Notes: generated by a model not told the origin, from the letters alone. A stretch of 64,000 nucleotides of DNA from Streptomyces goshikiensis (GCF_014650555.1 NZ_BMVE01000016.1:95012-159011); one strand, 5' to 3'; positions 17,479 through 26,727 are shown, counted from the stretch's first letter. Translations and numbers: made by a program.

Positions 17479-19026
17479 TCAGCTCGCGGCGCCGCCGGGT
17501 CCGGCAGGCAGCGGGTTCCCCTCGCACTCGGCGTCCGCCGCCGGCATCCGGCCGTCGACGAGGAAGCCGTCCACATAGGCGTCCACGCACGCGTTGCCGG
17601 CCTGGTACTGGCCGTGGTCCCCGCCGTGGACGGTGATCAGGCGCGATCCCTTGAGCCCCCGGTGGGCCCGCACCGCACCCTCGTAATGCGTCGCCGGGTC
17701 GTGCGTCGAGTTGAGCATCAGGACGGGCGGCAGCCCCTCACCCGTGACGTTGACGTGCGGCGCCCTGGACTTCGGCCACTGCGCGCAGATTGATGCGAAC
17801 GTCAGCTCCCGCGCTCCGGCCATCGGGTTCGTACGGGTGTCCGTGGCGCTCTTCCTCACCCAGTACCCGGTGTCGCGGGTCCACGGCGTGTCCGAGCAGG
17901 TGACGGAGAAGAAGTCGGCGGCGAATCCGGCAGCCATCGGGTGCTTGAGGTTCTGCGCGATGGCCTCACGGGCGGCCGGCGGCGCGCTGTCCGGGTGTTC
18001 CAGGACGCCCAGGGCCATCGCGAGGTCGGGGAAGCTCTTGCCGCTGTAGATCAAGCTGGTCGTGGCGGCGTCGAGGTGGTTGGGCGTGATGACGGTCCCG
18101 TCGAGGTTCAGCGGGCGGTCGTGGAGCCGGCCGCGCAGCCGCTCGTAGCTCACCTTGGCCTCCTCCGGGGTGCTGCCCTGGTGGTAGGTGGCGTCGTTCT
18201 TCGCGAGCCACGGCAGGAAGTCCTGCTCGAACCGCCGCTGGAAGCTCAGCGGCTGGCCGGTCAGGAACGACTGCCAGCTGCCGGTGAAGTCCACATTGCT
18301 GTCGAGGACGACCCGGTCGACCCGGCCCGGGAACTCGGTCGCGTAGTAGGCGCCGAGGAAGGACGCGTACGACGGGCCGTAGTAGGAGACCTTCTCCGCT
18401 CCGAGCAGCGAGCGGTACAGGTCCATGTCGTGCACGGCCTGGTCGGTGGTGATGTACGGCAGCAGATCGCCCGAGTTGCGCTTGCAGTCCCGTACGAAGT
18501 CCCTTGTCCGCTCCAAGGTCTGACGGACCGCCTGCTCGGACCGGTCGCGCAGATCGCCGCTGCCGAACAGGGCGTCGACCTCGTCCTGGTCCGCGCAGAC
18601 CACGTTCGTACTGGCACCTACACCGCGCTGGTCGAAGCTCACGATGTCGTACGCCGCCGCCAGCTTGTGCGAGTACGTGGCCAGCCGCGCGGGCCGCGGC
18701 AGGCCCGAGGCACCGGGCCCGCCGGCCGCCATCATCAGGACGCCGCGCCGCGCCGCGGGGTCCGTGGCCCGGTGCCGGGACACCTCGACGGTGAGGCTCG
18801 CTGCCTCGTCGGGGTGGTACCAGTCGCGCGGGACCGACATCGCGGCGCACTCCAGCGACGCGGTGCCCGTACACGGCCGCCAGTCGAGCTGCTGACTGCG
18901 GTAGCGGTCCGGCACGGGAGGTGCGCCGACCGGTGTGGCGCCGGCCGGCAATGCCGCCACGGCAAGGACCACGCCCGCGGCGGCCGTAACCGCGGCCCAT
19001 CGTGCCGGTTTCCTGAACAAGTGCAT
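17479..19026 (-). CDS. Secreted tripeptidyl aminopeptidase (SlpD/E-like alpha/beta hydrolase)
   Basis: Secreted serine peptidase of the Streptomyces tripeptidyl-aminopeptidase family (S33), 515 aa, which removes tripeptides from protein N-termini. It has a signal peptide (residues 1-31, cut near LPAGATP) and oxyanion segment GGPGASG. The nucleophile Ser sits in YYGPSYASF (family usual: GxSYG), then Asp in NSTHDPATHYEGA and His in HGGDHGQY, with the C-terminal TAP-like domain complete. ATG 19026 has GGGGAG eight bases upstream. The frame runs open another 81 codons upstream but without features. It is a single gene. Confidence 0.88.
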   Translation of the reverse strand: MHLFRKPARWAAVTAAAGVVLAVAALPAGATPVGAPPVPDRYRSQQLDWRPCTGTASLECAAMSVPRDWYHPDEAASLTVEVSRHRATDPAARRGVLMMAAGGPGASGLPRPARLATYSHKLAAAYDIVSFDQRGVGASTNVVCADQDEVDALFGSGDLRDRSEQAVRQTLERTRDFVRDCKRNSGDLLPYITTDQAVHDMDLYRSLLGAEKVSYYGPSYASFLGAYYATEFPGRVDRVVLDSNVDFTGSWQSFLTGQPLSFQRRFEQDFLPWLAKNDATYHQGSTPEEAKVSYERLRGRLHDRPLNLDGTVITPNHLDAATTSLIYSGKSFPDLAMALGVLEHPDSAPPAAREAIAQNLKHPMAAGFAADFFSVTCSDTPWTRDTGYWVRKSATDTRTNPMAGARELTFASICAQWPKSRAPHVNVTGEGLPPVLMLNSTHDPATHYEGAVRAHRGLKGSRLITVHGGDHGQYQAGNACVDAYVDGFLVDGRMPAADAECEGNPLPAGPGGAAS

Positions 19027-19292
19027 GCCGTGTGCTCCCCGTTGGATGTTCCAGACCTTCGCTCCGATCCTCCCCGCACGGGAAGCCTGGGGCGATCCCA
19101 CTGTCACCCGTAATGAGGGTGGCACTAGAACCACCCCACGCCACACGTACAGCCTGGATTCCAGGCCGACGGCGCCCGAACCGGCGCCCCGCATACGATC
19201 CACGTGGCCGACCGCCTCCCCCTCTGGTAGATCCCCGGCACCGCCGTCGAAGCCGGCGTCCGACTCCACATCAACTGCCTCAAGGCCTTGCC

Positions 19293-19619
19293 AAGTCCCC
19301 GTTGTCGCTGGTTATCGGGTTCGCCGAGCAACTGTCACGGGCGCTCTACCGGCTGGACCGCAAGGAGTACGGACACAACCTGTCCGATGACGCCTTCCTC
19401 TACACCCGAGCCGCGGTCGTCGCCGCCGGCCGCACCGTATTCGACAGCGTCCTCCAAGACCCTACGGTCTTCACTCCTTACGCCACCGACCCCACATGGG
19501 CCGAACTCCTGCTCTACACACCGGACCGGGCATACAAACGCATCACTGGGGAGGAGTGGGACCGCGACACGCGCTACTCCTTCGAGTCATGCTCGAACAT
19601 CGAGGGCTGGGCTGATTGA
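19293..19619 (+). pseudogene. C-terminal fragment of a DUF4240-like protein
   Basis: The frame encodes AEQLSRALYRLDRKEYG, DDAFLYTRAAVVAAGRTVFDSVLQDP and ITGEEWDRDTRYSFE, ending TGA 19619. It resembles the conserved C-terminal part of DUF4240-like Streptomyces proteins. No start codon with a ribosome-binding sequence precedes it, and the upstream part of the frame is unrelated low-complexity sequence, so the N-terminus is lost. The family call is from memory of motifs. Confidence 0.45.
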
Positions 19620-20011
19620 GGGAGGCTGGCTCAACGACTGTCGCTGATCACGTCCCAGGCCGTGGCGGACCCTGTCGCCCGCGTCGCGGTCCGACGACGG
19701 CCGCCCAGATGCGGGGGTCGGTGAAGGTCTTGGCCCAGCCATCTGGGGCTGGCGCTTGTCCCTCATAGAGTTTCCGCTGCCGCCTCGCCGTATCCGCCCC
19801 TGCCGGTCCTCGTTGATTCCCGCGGTGACACCCGGCTACTCAAGGTGTTGCCTTCACCGTTCAGGTGCGAGGAATCCCCGCCCCGGATAATTCACAGCAC
19901 CCGTCTCGTCGACCTGGTGAACGCCTTGGACGCCAAGCAGGCCGCGCTGATCCATCTCGCCGACCGCGTCGACGAAGGGCCGGCTGCCGACCCGGTGACC
20001 GAGTGGCCGGG
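19620..20011. other. Intergenic stretch with a degenerate reverse-strand reading frame
   Basis: There is no intact gene. On the reverse strand about 45 codons near 19680-19820 look coding (RRQRKLYEGQAPAPDGWAKT, FTDPRIWAAVVG) but have no start and end soon after. They are probably a gene remnant of unidentified family. Confidence 0.35.
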
Positions 20012-20527
20012 CTAGCGAAGACGCAGCCCGCCCGGGAGCTCTTCTTCGATGATCTCGACCAGCCAATCAAAGACGGTCGGGCCACGTCCGGCACGCGCCT
20101 CTGCAAGCCTGACGCCCACGCTGGCCTTGTGCGTCGGATGACATCGCCCGAGCATGAGCTCAAGCTGACGCGCAGTCTCGGGATGTCCGAGATTCTGACG
20201 GGAGACCGCGTGATCACGCCACTCGATCAGATAGTCACCGTCATCCGGCGTTCCGAAGCCACCGCGGAGGCAGTCAGCGAAGGCATCGAGGTTCCGGCCG
20301 AAGTAACCCCCGCAGCCGACGCTCTCGCCAACGACATGCCAGAAATCCTCCAGCGTCCTGACCTGGGTACCGTCCAGCACTTTGGAGAAGCCCTCGTTGG
20401 AGGCGATGGCGACGCCGTTCTTCTCCTCGCGTTCGGTCAGGACCCGGAGATCAGGGCGAGAGAAGGCGAGACGGTGTCCAACAAACACGATGAGACAGGG
20501 CTTCGGTTCGGCTGGCGCGGCAGTCAT
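20012..20527 (-). CDS. Barstar-family protein (ribonuclease inhibitor-like)
   Basis: 171-aa soluble protein. Residues ~45-125 match barstar: LDGTQVRTLEDFWHVVGES, then GCGGYFGRNLDAFADCLRGG, where the Tyr-Phe-Gly-Arg-Asn-Leu-Asp loop is the barnase-contacting signature, then LIEWRDH. Barstar family members bind and block a secreted or contact-delivered RNase. The N-terminal ~45 residues (CLIVFVGHRLAF) and the C-terminal helix are extra to classical barstar (89 aa). No barnase-like partner is nearby, so it may be an orphan immunity protein. Confidence 0.75.
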   Translation of the reverse strand: MTAAPAEPKPCLIVFVGHRLAFSRPDLRVLTEREEKNGVAIASNEGFSKVLDGTQVRTLEDFWHVVGESVGCGGYFGRNLDAFADCLRGGFGTPDDGDYLIEWRDHAVSRQNLGHPETARQLELMLGRCHPTHKASVGVRLAEARAGRGPTVFDWLVEIIEEELPGGLRLR

Positions 20528-20539
20528 TACCCCGGTCTG

Positions 20540-20750
20540 CCCGTTGACGACCTGTGGTTGGCGGTCGGCAAGGATCCGGTCGGTGCCTGGTGCTTCGACG
20601 TGTACTTCGGAGCGGGCTCGATCACCGCGGCCGCGGCGTCTACCGCCTCAGGCGTTCACACGCTCTCGGAGGTCAGCGACACCTCCATCGACGATCTCCG
20701 CAAGGCCGTCGTCCCGTGGGGCGGGACGCGATCCGAAGTTTCTGCCCACA
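20540..20750 (+). pseudogene. Gene fragment of unknown family
   Basis: This stretch reads DDLWLAVGKDPVGAWCFDVY, FGAGSITAAAASTASGVHTL and SDTSIDDLRKAVVPWGG with strong GC3 bias, yet there is no start codon and the frame continues into non-coding-like sequence. It looks like the surviving middle of a deleted gene. Confidence 0.35.
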
Positions 20751-20858
20751 GGGTGGGAGGGAACCGGGCTCTCGCCAGTGCCCGGACTCTGTCCACAGGC
20801 TGCCTGCGCCAGGCTGATCCGCTCCGGCGGACGAAGACGATGCGGGCTGCTCGCCGCC

Positions 20859-21386
20859 ATGCGTGCGCTGGCGCTGTCTCGTTCGGAGCTGGCGGTGCTG
20901 CTCAGTCTGATCGAGGTGCTGTTCGGTCCGGGGTGGGCGCCGAGGGAGAAGGTGCCGGTCCCTGCCGGGCTGCTTGCCGGTCGTACGGGCCGGGGTGCGG
21001 CGACGGATCTGCTCGGATTGCTGCTGATGGTGCTGACGGCGGGTTCGGCGGGCTGGATGCAGCTGCGCCCGGGGGCGGTGGATACCGGGCGCGGGCGTCC
21101 GGCGGCGGTCGCGCGGCTGCTGGGCTGCACGGCGGCGGCTGGGGCGAAGGTGCTCAAGCGGCTCCAGGAGGACGGCGCCGCGGACGTGGTGCGCCAGGAG
21201 ACCGGCTCGGGTCTCCACGCGCGGTTGCGGGTACGTCCGGTGCCGGTCGCTGAGACCCACGGTGTGGCCGTGGGGGAGGCCCGCCACCTACGAGCCGCAG
21301 GTAGGGGGAGACGAAAGCCCTGCTCAGGGCCTTGCCGGATGCGGGGCCGACGAAAAGGGAGCATGATGGGCCTAGTACATGTGTAA
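20859..21386 (+). CDS. Winged-helix-like hypothetical protein, 175 aa
   Basis: ATG 20859 begins MRALALSRSELAVLLSLIEV. The N-terminal 110 residues look like a replication- or regulation-type winged helix (VPAGLLAGRTGRGAATDLLG, a helix pair, AAAGAKVLKRLQEDGAADVV). The C-terminus (LRAAGRGRRKPCSGPCRMRG) is unlike a folded domain, and the frame ends close to the next promoter, so it may be truncated. It lies directly upstream of an antitoxin-like gene on the same strand. Confidence 0.5.
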   Translation: MRALALSRSELAVLLSLIEVLFGPGWAPREKVPVPAGLLAGRTGRGAATDLLGLLLMVLTAGSAGWMQLRPGAVDTGRGRPAAVARLLGCTAAAGAKVLKRLQEDGAADVVRQETGSGLHARLRVRPVPVAETHGVAVGEARHLRAAGRGRRKPCSGPCRMRGRRKGSMMGLVHV

Positions 21387-21435
21387 CTTATTTGATACGC
21401 TCCACGGTGACCGGCAAAGGGAGAGGAAGGCAGCG

Positions 21436-21858
21436 ATGACCACCGAGCATGGCGCTTTCTGGGATGACCTTGCCGAGGACTTGCAGGACCCTGAGTTCCT
21501 GCGCCATTACGTCGTTGAGTCCATGCGTATCGCCACGATCGACCGGATCGTGAACGAGCTGGATGAGGCACGTGGCGCGGCAGACCTCTCGAAGGCTGCG
21601 TTGGCCCGAGCGATCAGTGCGGAGCCCGCTGTCGTGCGACGACTGTTTTCGGCGGGGCATGTCAATCCGACGCTGGGCACTTTGGCTGAAGTGGCAGCGG
21701 CACTGGGGATGCGGATCACCCTCGAGCCGTTGCCAGAAGCTGAACGCAAGGCGGTCACCGAGCCGCTACTCGAGGGTCGTGTGGCGGATCCTCATGGGCT
21801 CGCGAAGCACCTCAGTGATCTGAGGCGTTCCAAGTCCCGCTCGAGTGCCGCCGCCTAG
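21436..21858 (+). CDS. XRE-type antitoxin-like protein (HigA-like)
   Basis: 140-aa protein with a helix-turn-helix at ~55-95: LSKAALARAISAEPAVVRRL then NPTLGTLAEVAAALGMRITL, the XRE/HigA pattern. ATG 21436 follows GAGAGGAAGG. Family members bind DNA and neutralise a cognate RelE/HigB toxin. The reverse-strand gene ending 12 bp downstream encodes a RelE/HigB-like toxin, so the two probably work together although convergent. Confidence 0.75.
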   Translation: MTTEHGAFWDDLAEDLQDPEFLRHYVVESMRIATIDRIVNELDEARGAADLSKAALARAISAEPAVVRRLFSAGHVNPTLGTLAEVAAALGMRITLEPLPEAERKAVTEPLLEGRVADPHGLAKHLSDLRRSKSRSSAAA

Positions 21859-21870
21859 CCAGACATCCGG

Positions 21871-22371
21871 TCACTGAGTCGAGCGAGGGTTGCGCTTCCG
21901 GTACTCCTCGCCCAGCTCCCGCACCGATCGGTAGTCACTGTCCGACAGGACGGTACGGAAGGGCTTGTCCAGCCCGGCAACTACGACCAGCAGCGGCTTT
22001 TCGCGTCCTGCCGCTTCGTAGTCGAGCAAGCAGAACAAGCGGTAGTGATGACGGCCGGGTCCGTTTACGCGAACCTCGTACCAACCACCCATGTCTCCCT
22101 TCATCGCTTCCCAGTACCCACCGCCGGCGAAGCGCTTCGGCGGGGCAGCGGCAACCTCGGCGAGCACCACGCTCATGGTGGCGCGCACCTTTAGTGGGCA
22201 TATATCGCGCATGAACGCACGCCCTGGCGCGGTCTGTAAGGGGTCATCATCGGGATGACGTTGAAAGTAGACGACCTCGTGCGCGTCGTCGCTGGAGGGG
22301 CGGATGCGGACCTGTGGTTTGGCTGGGGTCCGTGGCGCGGGCCGGCGACGGTCGCGTGGATCTGGAGTCAC
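21871..22371 (-). CDS. RelE/HigB-like toxin (Gp49-like), 166 aa or shorter
   Basis: The core matches phage Gp49/HigB-type mRNA-interferase folds: a helix with LKVRATMSVVLAEVAAAPP, then KRFAGGGYWEAMKGDMGGWYEVRV, HHYRLFCLLDYEA and LLVVVAGLDKPFRTVL, ending in a charged tail (EYRKRN). Such proteins cleave translated mRNA on the ribosome and are held inactive by an XRE antitoxin. The first ~25 residues (PDPRDRRRPAPRTPAKP) look non-structural, so translation may start later. It converges with the antitoxin-like gene. Confidence 0.7.
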   Translation of the reverse strand: MTPDPRDRRRPAPRTPAKPQVRIRPSSDDAHEVVYFQRHPDDDPLQTAPGRAFMRDICPLKVRATMSVVLAEVAAAPPKRFAGGGYWEAMKGDMGGWYEVRVNGPGRHHYRLFCLLDYEAAGREKPLLVVVAGLDKPFRTVLSDSDYRSVRELGEEYRKRNPRSTQ

Positions 22372-22379
22372 AAGTCAGA

Positions 22380-22673
22380 TCATTTCGCAGAGGCCAACGC
22401 CATGGGTGTGTCTTGCTTGATTTCGTTCAGTAGCCCGCACAGCAGGGCGACAGCCGTAGGCTTCGGTATCGCCAAGAGCAGTGAGGCCAGCTGAGTGGCA
22501 AGCCGGTGAATGGCAATCCTGGCGTCTCCATTCGGCTCCGGTGGGGCTGGCTCGTCCGAGCCGTTCCCCACCGGAGCCCTGGCCCGGCTACCCCCAGTCC
22601 GACAGCAGCAGGTAGTGGGTGATTTCCCGCAGGACCCCCCAGGCCACCCACCCGGTGATTTGATGTTGTTCAT
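22380..22673 (-). CDS. Doubtful small protein, 97 aa
   Basis: An open frame whose last 45 residues (IHRLATQLASLLLAIPKPTA, VALLCGLLNEI) form a plausible helical segment, while the first half (GGWPGGSCGKSPTTCCC) is low-complexity. Codon bias is weaker than in the neighbours. It may be the promoter side of the toxin gene rather than a gene. Outside it, 22372-22918 holds only the promoter noted below. Confidence 0.25.
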   Translation of the reverse strand: MNNIKSPGGWPGGSCGKSPTTCCCRTGGSRARAPVGNGSDEPAPPEPNGDARIAIHRLATQLASLLLAIPKPTAVALLCGLLNEIKQDTPMALASAK

Positions 22674-22864
22674 CGTCGCCCCCGGGCGCCGCCCTGTGTG
22701 GCCGGCAAGCAAAAGCTCAGCCGTCGGGTCGGGTGTTCAGCGATATTCAGACTGAACTGGGCCGTTTCCGGCGCCGAAGCCGCCGCCCATCCGGGGCCGC
22801 ATCGCCGGGTGGGACTGCTCTTCGATCGTGCGGCCACGGGCCTCGGCCGGGCGCGCCTGGGGGC

Positions 22865-22895
22865 TTGGCATGTGTGCAGTTGCCATGTCTATGAT
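22865..22895 (+). promoter_or_regulatory. Possible promoter of the WXG100-like operon
   Basis: TTGGCA (22865-22870) and TATGAT (22890-22895) are separated by 19 bp and end 23 bp before the first start codon of the three-gene block. The fit to a housekeeping promoter is good in the -10 box, with slightly long spacing. Confidence 0.35.
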
Positions 22896-22918
22896 CAAGA
22901 AATGCCGACGAGAGGCGC

Positions 22919-23362
22919 ATGGTGGGGGATTTCGATCGGAAGTGGGCTCGGTCGCGCGCTGGCGCGGCCGACGAGCAGGTGGACACGCGATTGAACGGTA
23001 CGGGCACCCCCGCAGGGCCGTTAGTGCCCGGGGGGTCGGGCAGCTTCGGGTCCACGCCGGCCGAGAAGACGGCGGCGGCGAACGCGATCGAGACCGAGCT
23101 GCAGCCGAACACGAAGACGGCTACAGAGCACGCGGACGAGGCGACCAACACTGCCGTGAAGGGCTTCGAGGGCTGGGACACCGCCCCGGGCCTGAAGAAG
23201 GTCGCGGACACGTGGGACAAGCAGGTCAAGGTCCTGATGGGCCGCCTCGGCTCCGAGAAGAGCTCCCTGCGGGGCGCCTCGGGTCTGTTCGTGCGCAATG
23301 ACATCGGTCTGGGTGACCAGTTCCGGCCGATCGGCGCCCAGTCGAAGCTCAACGGGCTGTAG
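22919..23362 (+). CDS. WXG100-like small helical protein, 147 aa
   Basis: A hydrophilic, largely helical protein that begins with ATG 22919 (GAGAGG upstream). After a Gly/Pro/Ser linker (TPAGPLVPGGSGSFGS) come two predicted helices (TAAANAIETELQPNTKTATE, GLKKVADTWDKQVKVLMGR) around EGWDTAPGLKKVA, reminiscent of the WXG turn of ESX (type VII) secreted helical-hairpin proteins. It lies 9 bp before the large secretion-type protein and is probably its partner, as small WXG100 proteins accompany larger substrates. Confidence 0.6.
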   Translation: MVGDFDRKWARSRAGAADEQVDTRLNGTGTPAGPLVPGGSGSFGSTPAEKTAAANAIETELQPNTKTATEHADEATNTAVKGFEGWDTAPGLKKVADTWDKQVKVLMGRLGSEKSSLRGASGLFVRNDIGLGDQFRPIGAQSKLNGL

Positions 23363-23371
23363 GGGGAAGCG

Positions 23372-25660
23372 GTGCTGACGTACCACGAAGTGATGACCAC
23401 GGACCTCGGCCTACTGACGACGGCGGCAGGCAAGTGGGATTCGATGGCCGGTGAACTGAAGAAGGTCGAAACCCGCTACGGCGACAGCGTCCAGAAGATC
23501 ACCATGGGTCAGAGCTGGACCGGTATCAGTGTCGGGGTAGCCCACACGAGCTTCGCAGCCACCCGCTACGAGTACTCCGCCGCGCAGATCCAGGCCAAGG
23601 CTGTCGCCAGCCTGCTGCGCGACGCGCACAGCCAGTTCACCGACCTCAAGAAGAGGGTCGAGAGTGCGCGAGACGATGCGATAAAGGCCGGCATGACCGT
23701 CTCGGAGCAGGGGAACGTCGCCTACGACTACGCGAAGCTCACCGCGCAGGAACGCAGCGCGATCCACCATGACCCGGACGGTGAAACCACCATCCGCGAT
23801 GCGGTTGCCAAGTGGCAACAGCACATCAACGACTGCGTGAAGGCTGTGTCCGAAGCCGACCAGGGCGTCAAGATCGCCCTCGACGCGGTGGGCGTCGACA
23901 GCAACAAGGACGCCTTCGGCAAGGGCAACGACGGGACCCTCGACGGGTTCAACGCCGGCGCACAGGGCGACATCGAGGTCTACGAAGCCCGCAACGCCGA
24001 GGAGATCGCCACCCGCGTCAACAGCGGCGGGAACGTCTCGGCCGCCGACTACGCGGAACTCGACCGTTCCTTCCGCGACAACTCCTCGCGCCCCGAGTTC
24101 ACCCAGACGTTCCTGAACGGGATGGGCGCACAGAACACCCTGAAGTTCACCAACAGGCTCAGCGACCTGGCCTACGTCGATGACAAGGCGGGCCGTCAGA
24201 AGTACCTGGACCTGCAGAAGGGACTCGCCAACTCACTGTCGAACGCCATGCAGGACCCCAAGTCCGACTTCTACAAGAACTTCCGCACGCAGCTCAACGA
24301 CGCCGGGCTCGCCTCGTACGACCTCAAGGGGGCAGGCAAGGACGTCAGCACGGTGGCCCCGGGGCACAGCGAGAAAGTCCGCGGCTACCAGAGCCTGGTC
24401 ACCCTGATGCAGCAGGGCGACGGCTACTCGGCCCCGTTCCTGCACGACATGGCGGACGACATCCGCAAGGCAGAGGACAAGAAACAGGGCGGCAATCCGG
24501 ATATCTGGGACCGGTACGGAAACTACGGCGGCACGGACAAGGCCTGGTTCGCCCACGACCCCCTCGACGGCCTCCTCGGCATCATGAGCCGCGACCCCGC
24601 CGCCTCCACCTCGTACCTCGATCCGGGTCCGGACGGGAAGAACGACAACCTCCACTACCTGCTCGAGGAGCGGGACTGGGAGATCACCAACACCACGAGC
24701 TGGCGCGGCAACATCGAAATACACGGCGACGACACGGTCGACGCCGGCAACCGGACCGGCCTGGGCGCGGCCATCGAAGCGGGCGCCACCGGCTACCCGC
24801 CGCTGGGGACCGGCCAGGACCCCTGGCCCGCCGTCAACCACACCGACCCGCAGGCCCGGCTCATGCACAGCGTCATCGAGCAGCTCGGCCCCGCCCAGAG
24901 CGTGGACGCGAACCTGCGCGAACCGCTGGCCCGCGCACTTGGCTCGTACACGGCGGACACCCACGAGATCCTGGCCGGCCTCGACCGCCGATACGTCTCC
25001 GCAGCCGACACCGGACTCTTCCAGGACGGCGGTTCCACGCACATGTCGGCAGACGCCAAGGACCTGGTGCAGTTCATGCGCGGGCTCTCGGAGGACCCTG
25101 AGGCTTACGGAACGCTCCACAAGGCGGAGTCCCGATACATCGACATCTCACTGGAACAGATTCCCCACGGAGCGCATGGATCGGAGATGACCAACCCCCT
25201 CAACAAGGCAGGCACGGCCCTCGGCGCGTTGGGCTCCATCAGGGAGGACGTGATCAACGACGGTCGGATGGCGGGCTACAGCGCAGCGGACTGGAAGGCC
25301 AAGGTCGCCTACCACGTCATCGGTGGCGCCGTGACCCCGCTGTACTTCACCACACCCATCGGTGCTGCCGGCGCCACCATGTCCGTCGCCTTCGGCGACT
25401 CGCTCCAGCGTGGCGTCGACACCTGGGCCTGGGAATGGGACAACCGCATGAAGGCTGCGGTCGACGCCAAGGCCAATCCCGAGATTGCCGACACCTACCT
25501 CTCCATCAACAAGCAGGTACCCATCATGGTCGGTGAATGGGCGACGGAGCGGCCTGACATCCCCGAGGCCGACGTCCAGAACTACACCCGCAACGTGCTT
25601 GACGGCCGGGTACGCGGGACCGAGACCGCGCAGAAGTACCTGACCGACACGGCCAACTGA
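23372..25660 (+). CDS. Large WXG100-like (type VII-type) protein, 762 aa
   Basis: GTG 23372, behind GGGGGAAGC. The N-terminal ~110 residues are a helical hairpin with a WxG turn (KWDSMAGELKKVETRYG, then QSWTGISVGVAHTSF), the usual shape of ESX-secreted proteins in Streptomyces. The middle is helical with acidic loops. Residues ~510-600 (LREPLARALGSYTADTHEIL, then AGLDRRYVSAADTGLF) are homologous to the outer domain of the 320-aa membrane protein encoded next. The C-terminal part has a hydrophobic stretch (VIGGAVTPLYFTTPIGAAGA). There is no recognisable toxin domain. The role is unknown; secretion is inferred. Confidence 0.65.
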   Translation: MLTYHEVMTTDLGLLTTAAGKWDSMAGELKKVETRYGDSVQKITMGQSWTGISVGVAHTSFAATRYEYSAAQIQAKAVASLLRDAHSQFTDLKKRVESARDDAIKAGMTVSEQGNVAYDYAKLTAQERSAIHHDPDGETTIRDAVAKWQQHINDCVKAVSEADQGVKIALDAVGVDSNKDAFGKGNDGTLDGFNAGAQGDIEVYEARNAEEIATRVNSGGNVSAADYAELDRSFRDNSSRPEFTQTFLNGMGAQNTLKFTNRLSDLAYVDDKAGRQKYLDLQKGLANSLSNAMQDPKSDFYKNFRTQLNDAGLASYDLKGAGKDVSTVAPGHSEKVRGYQSLVTLMQQGDGYSAPFLHDMADDIRKAEDKKQGGNPDIWDRYGNYGGTDKAWFAHDPLDGLLGIMSRDPAASTSYLDPGPDGKNDNLHYLLEERDWEITNTTSWRGNIEIHGDDTVDAGNRTGLGAAIEAGATGYPPLGTGQDPWPAVNHTDPQARLMHSVIEQLGPAQSVDANLREPLARALGSYTADTHEILAGLDRRYVSAADTGLFQDGGSTHMSADAKDLVQFMRGLSEDPEAYGTLHKAESRYIDISLEQIPHGAHGSEMTNPLNKAGTALGALGSIREDVINDGRMAGYSAADWKAKVAYHVIGGAVTPLYFTTPIGAAGATMSVAFGDSLQRGVDTWAWEWDNRMKAAVDAKANPEIADTYLSINKQVPIMVGEWATERPDIPEADVQNYTRNVLDGRVRGTETAQKYLTDTAN

Positions 25661-25690
25661 GCCGGACGACGAAGAGGAATGGGGCCAGCC

Positions 25691-26653
25691 ATGACGGGGA
25701 AGACGACCCGCCGTACGGCGCCGCTCAAGATATGGTCCGTGCTGCTGGCGGGTCTGGCCCTGGTGGGGGCGCTCGGCGCATGGCTCACCTTCGGGCGCGA
25801 TACGGCCGCTCCCTGCAACGGCCTGCCCGAGGACGGGCGGGTACAGAAGTCCGTGGGGGCGGACGTGCATCCCGGTATGAGCTGTGCCGTGCTCGGTCAG
25901 GCCATCGTGAAGGCCACGGCCGCCGAGCAGGGCAGGCATTCACAGGCGCAGGCGCAGGCCGTGAAGGATGTGTTCTTCTCTCCCGGGCTCGGATACACGA
26001 AGAATCTTCGGATCGATGCCGCTCTGCGGGTGCCACTGGCCACCGTGCTCGCGGACTTCGCGGACGACACGCATGAGCTGCTCGCGGGACTCGACTCCCA
26101 GTACGTCGTCAAGGGGGACCCGGACGACGGCCCGTGGGAGACCTCAGGCACCTATCACCTGGCAGTCGACAACCTCGTCTTCCGCAACGTCGTGCACGCC
26201 GTCTCCGGGGATCCACAGGCGTACGCGATCCTGCGTTTGGCAGAGACCCGGTACGGGGCGCAGCAGCTCGCAGCCATCCCGGGCGACGCGACGGAAGGCG
26301 CCCTCTCCCTGACTCCAACGAAGAACGCCCGAGCACTCGGCATCCTGGACGGCGTCGCTGACACGTTCGCCCGTGATCAAGCGTGGCGGACCGCTGTACG
26401 CGACCGCATGCTGCGTGAGCCGACCACCCAGGGCAGCTACCAGGAGGACCCTGCCGCCTACCTCACGGCGACATGGCTTCAAGGCCTCAGGAACACGCCG
26501 GAGGCTGAACTGGCCAACCGCCTCCGCACCCAAGGAGTCGACATCGCCCGCACATGGACCCAGGCACGGAACACTGACGAGTCCACTCGGCAGGCTCTGC
26601 TCGCCGAAGTGGATCGGAGCGCGCTGAGTGCCTACCGCGAGGCCAAGTCGTAA
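25691..26653 (+). CDS. Membrane-anchored paralogue of the WXG100-like protein, 320 aa
   Basis: ATG 25691 (GAGGAATGGGG upstream). After a basic start comes one membrane helix (WSVLLAGLALVGALGAWLTF, ~17-36), then an outer domain. Its segment LRVPLATVLADFADDTHELL, AGLDSQYVV, then SGDPQAYAILRLAETRYG aligns residue by residue with ~510-600 of the 762-aa protein, so one arose from the other by duplication. It ends DRSALSAYREAKS. It is the third gene of the block. An immunity or receptor role for the larger protein is a reasonable guess only. Confidence 0.65.
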   Translation: MTGKTTRRTAPLKIWSVLLAGLALVGALGAWLTFGRDTAAPCNGLPEDGRVQKSVGADVHPGMSCAVLGQAIVKATAAEQGRHSQAQAQAVKDVFFSPGLGYTKNLRIDAALRVPLATVLADFADDTHELLAGLDSQYVVKGDPDDGPWETSGTYHLAVDNLVFRNVVHAVSGDPQAYAILRLAETRYGAQQLAAIPGDATEGALSLTPTKNARALGILDGVADTFARDQAWRTAVRDRMLREPTTQGSYQEDPAAYLTATWLQGLRNTPEAELANRLRTQGVDIARTWTQARNTDESTRQALLAEVDRSALSAYREAKS

Positions 26654-26727
26654 CCCAACTACCCGGCGCAGCAGGCCAGGACAGTACTCTTCACGGCATT
26701 CCTCGACACGGTGGTCAAACCGAGGAT

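Noticed and set aside
17941..19113. 390-aa forward open frame over the secreted peptidase gene
   Set aside because: Antisense to a gene with signal peptide and catalytic triad.
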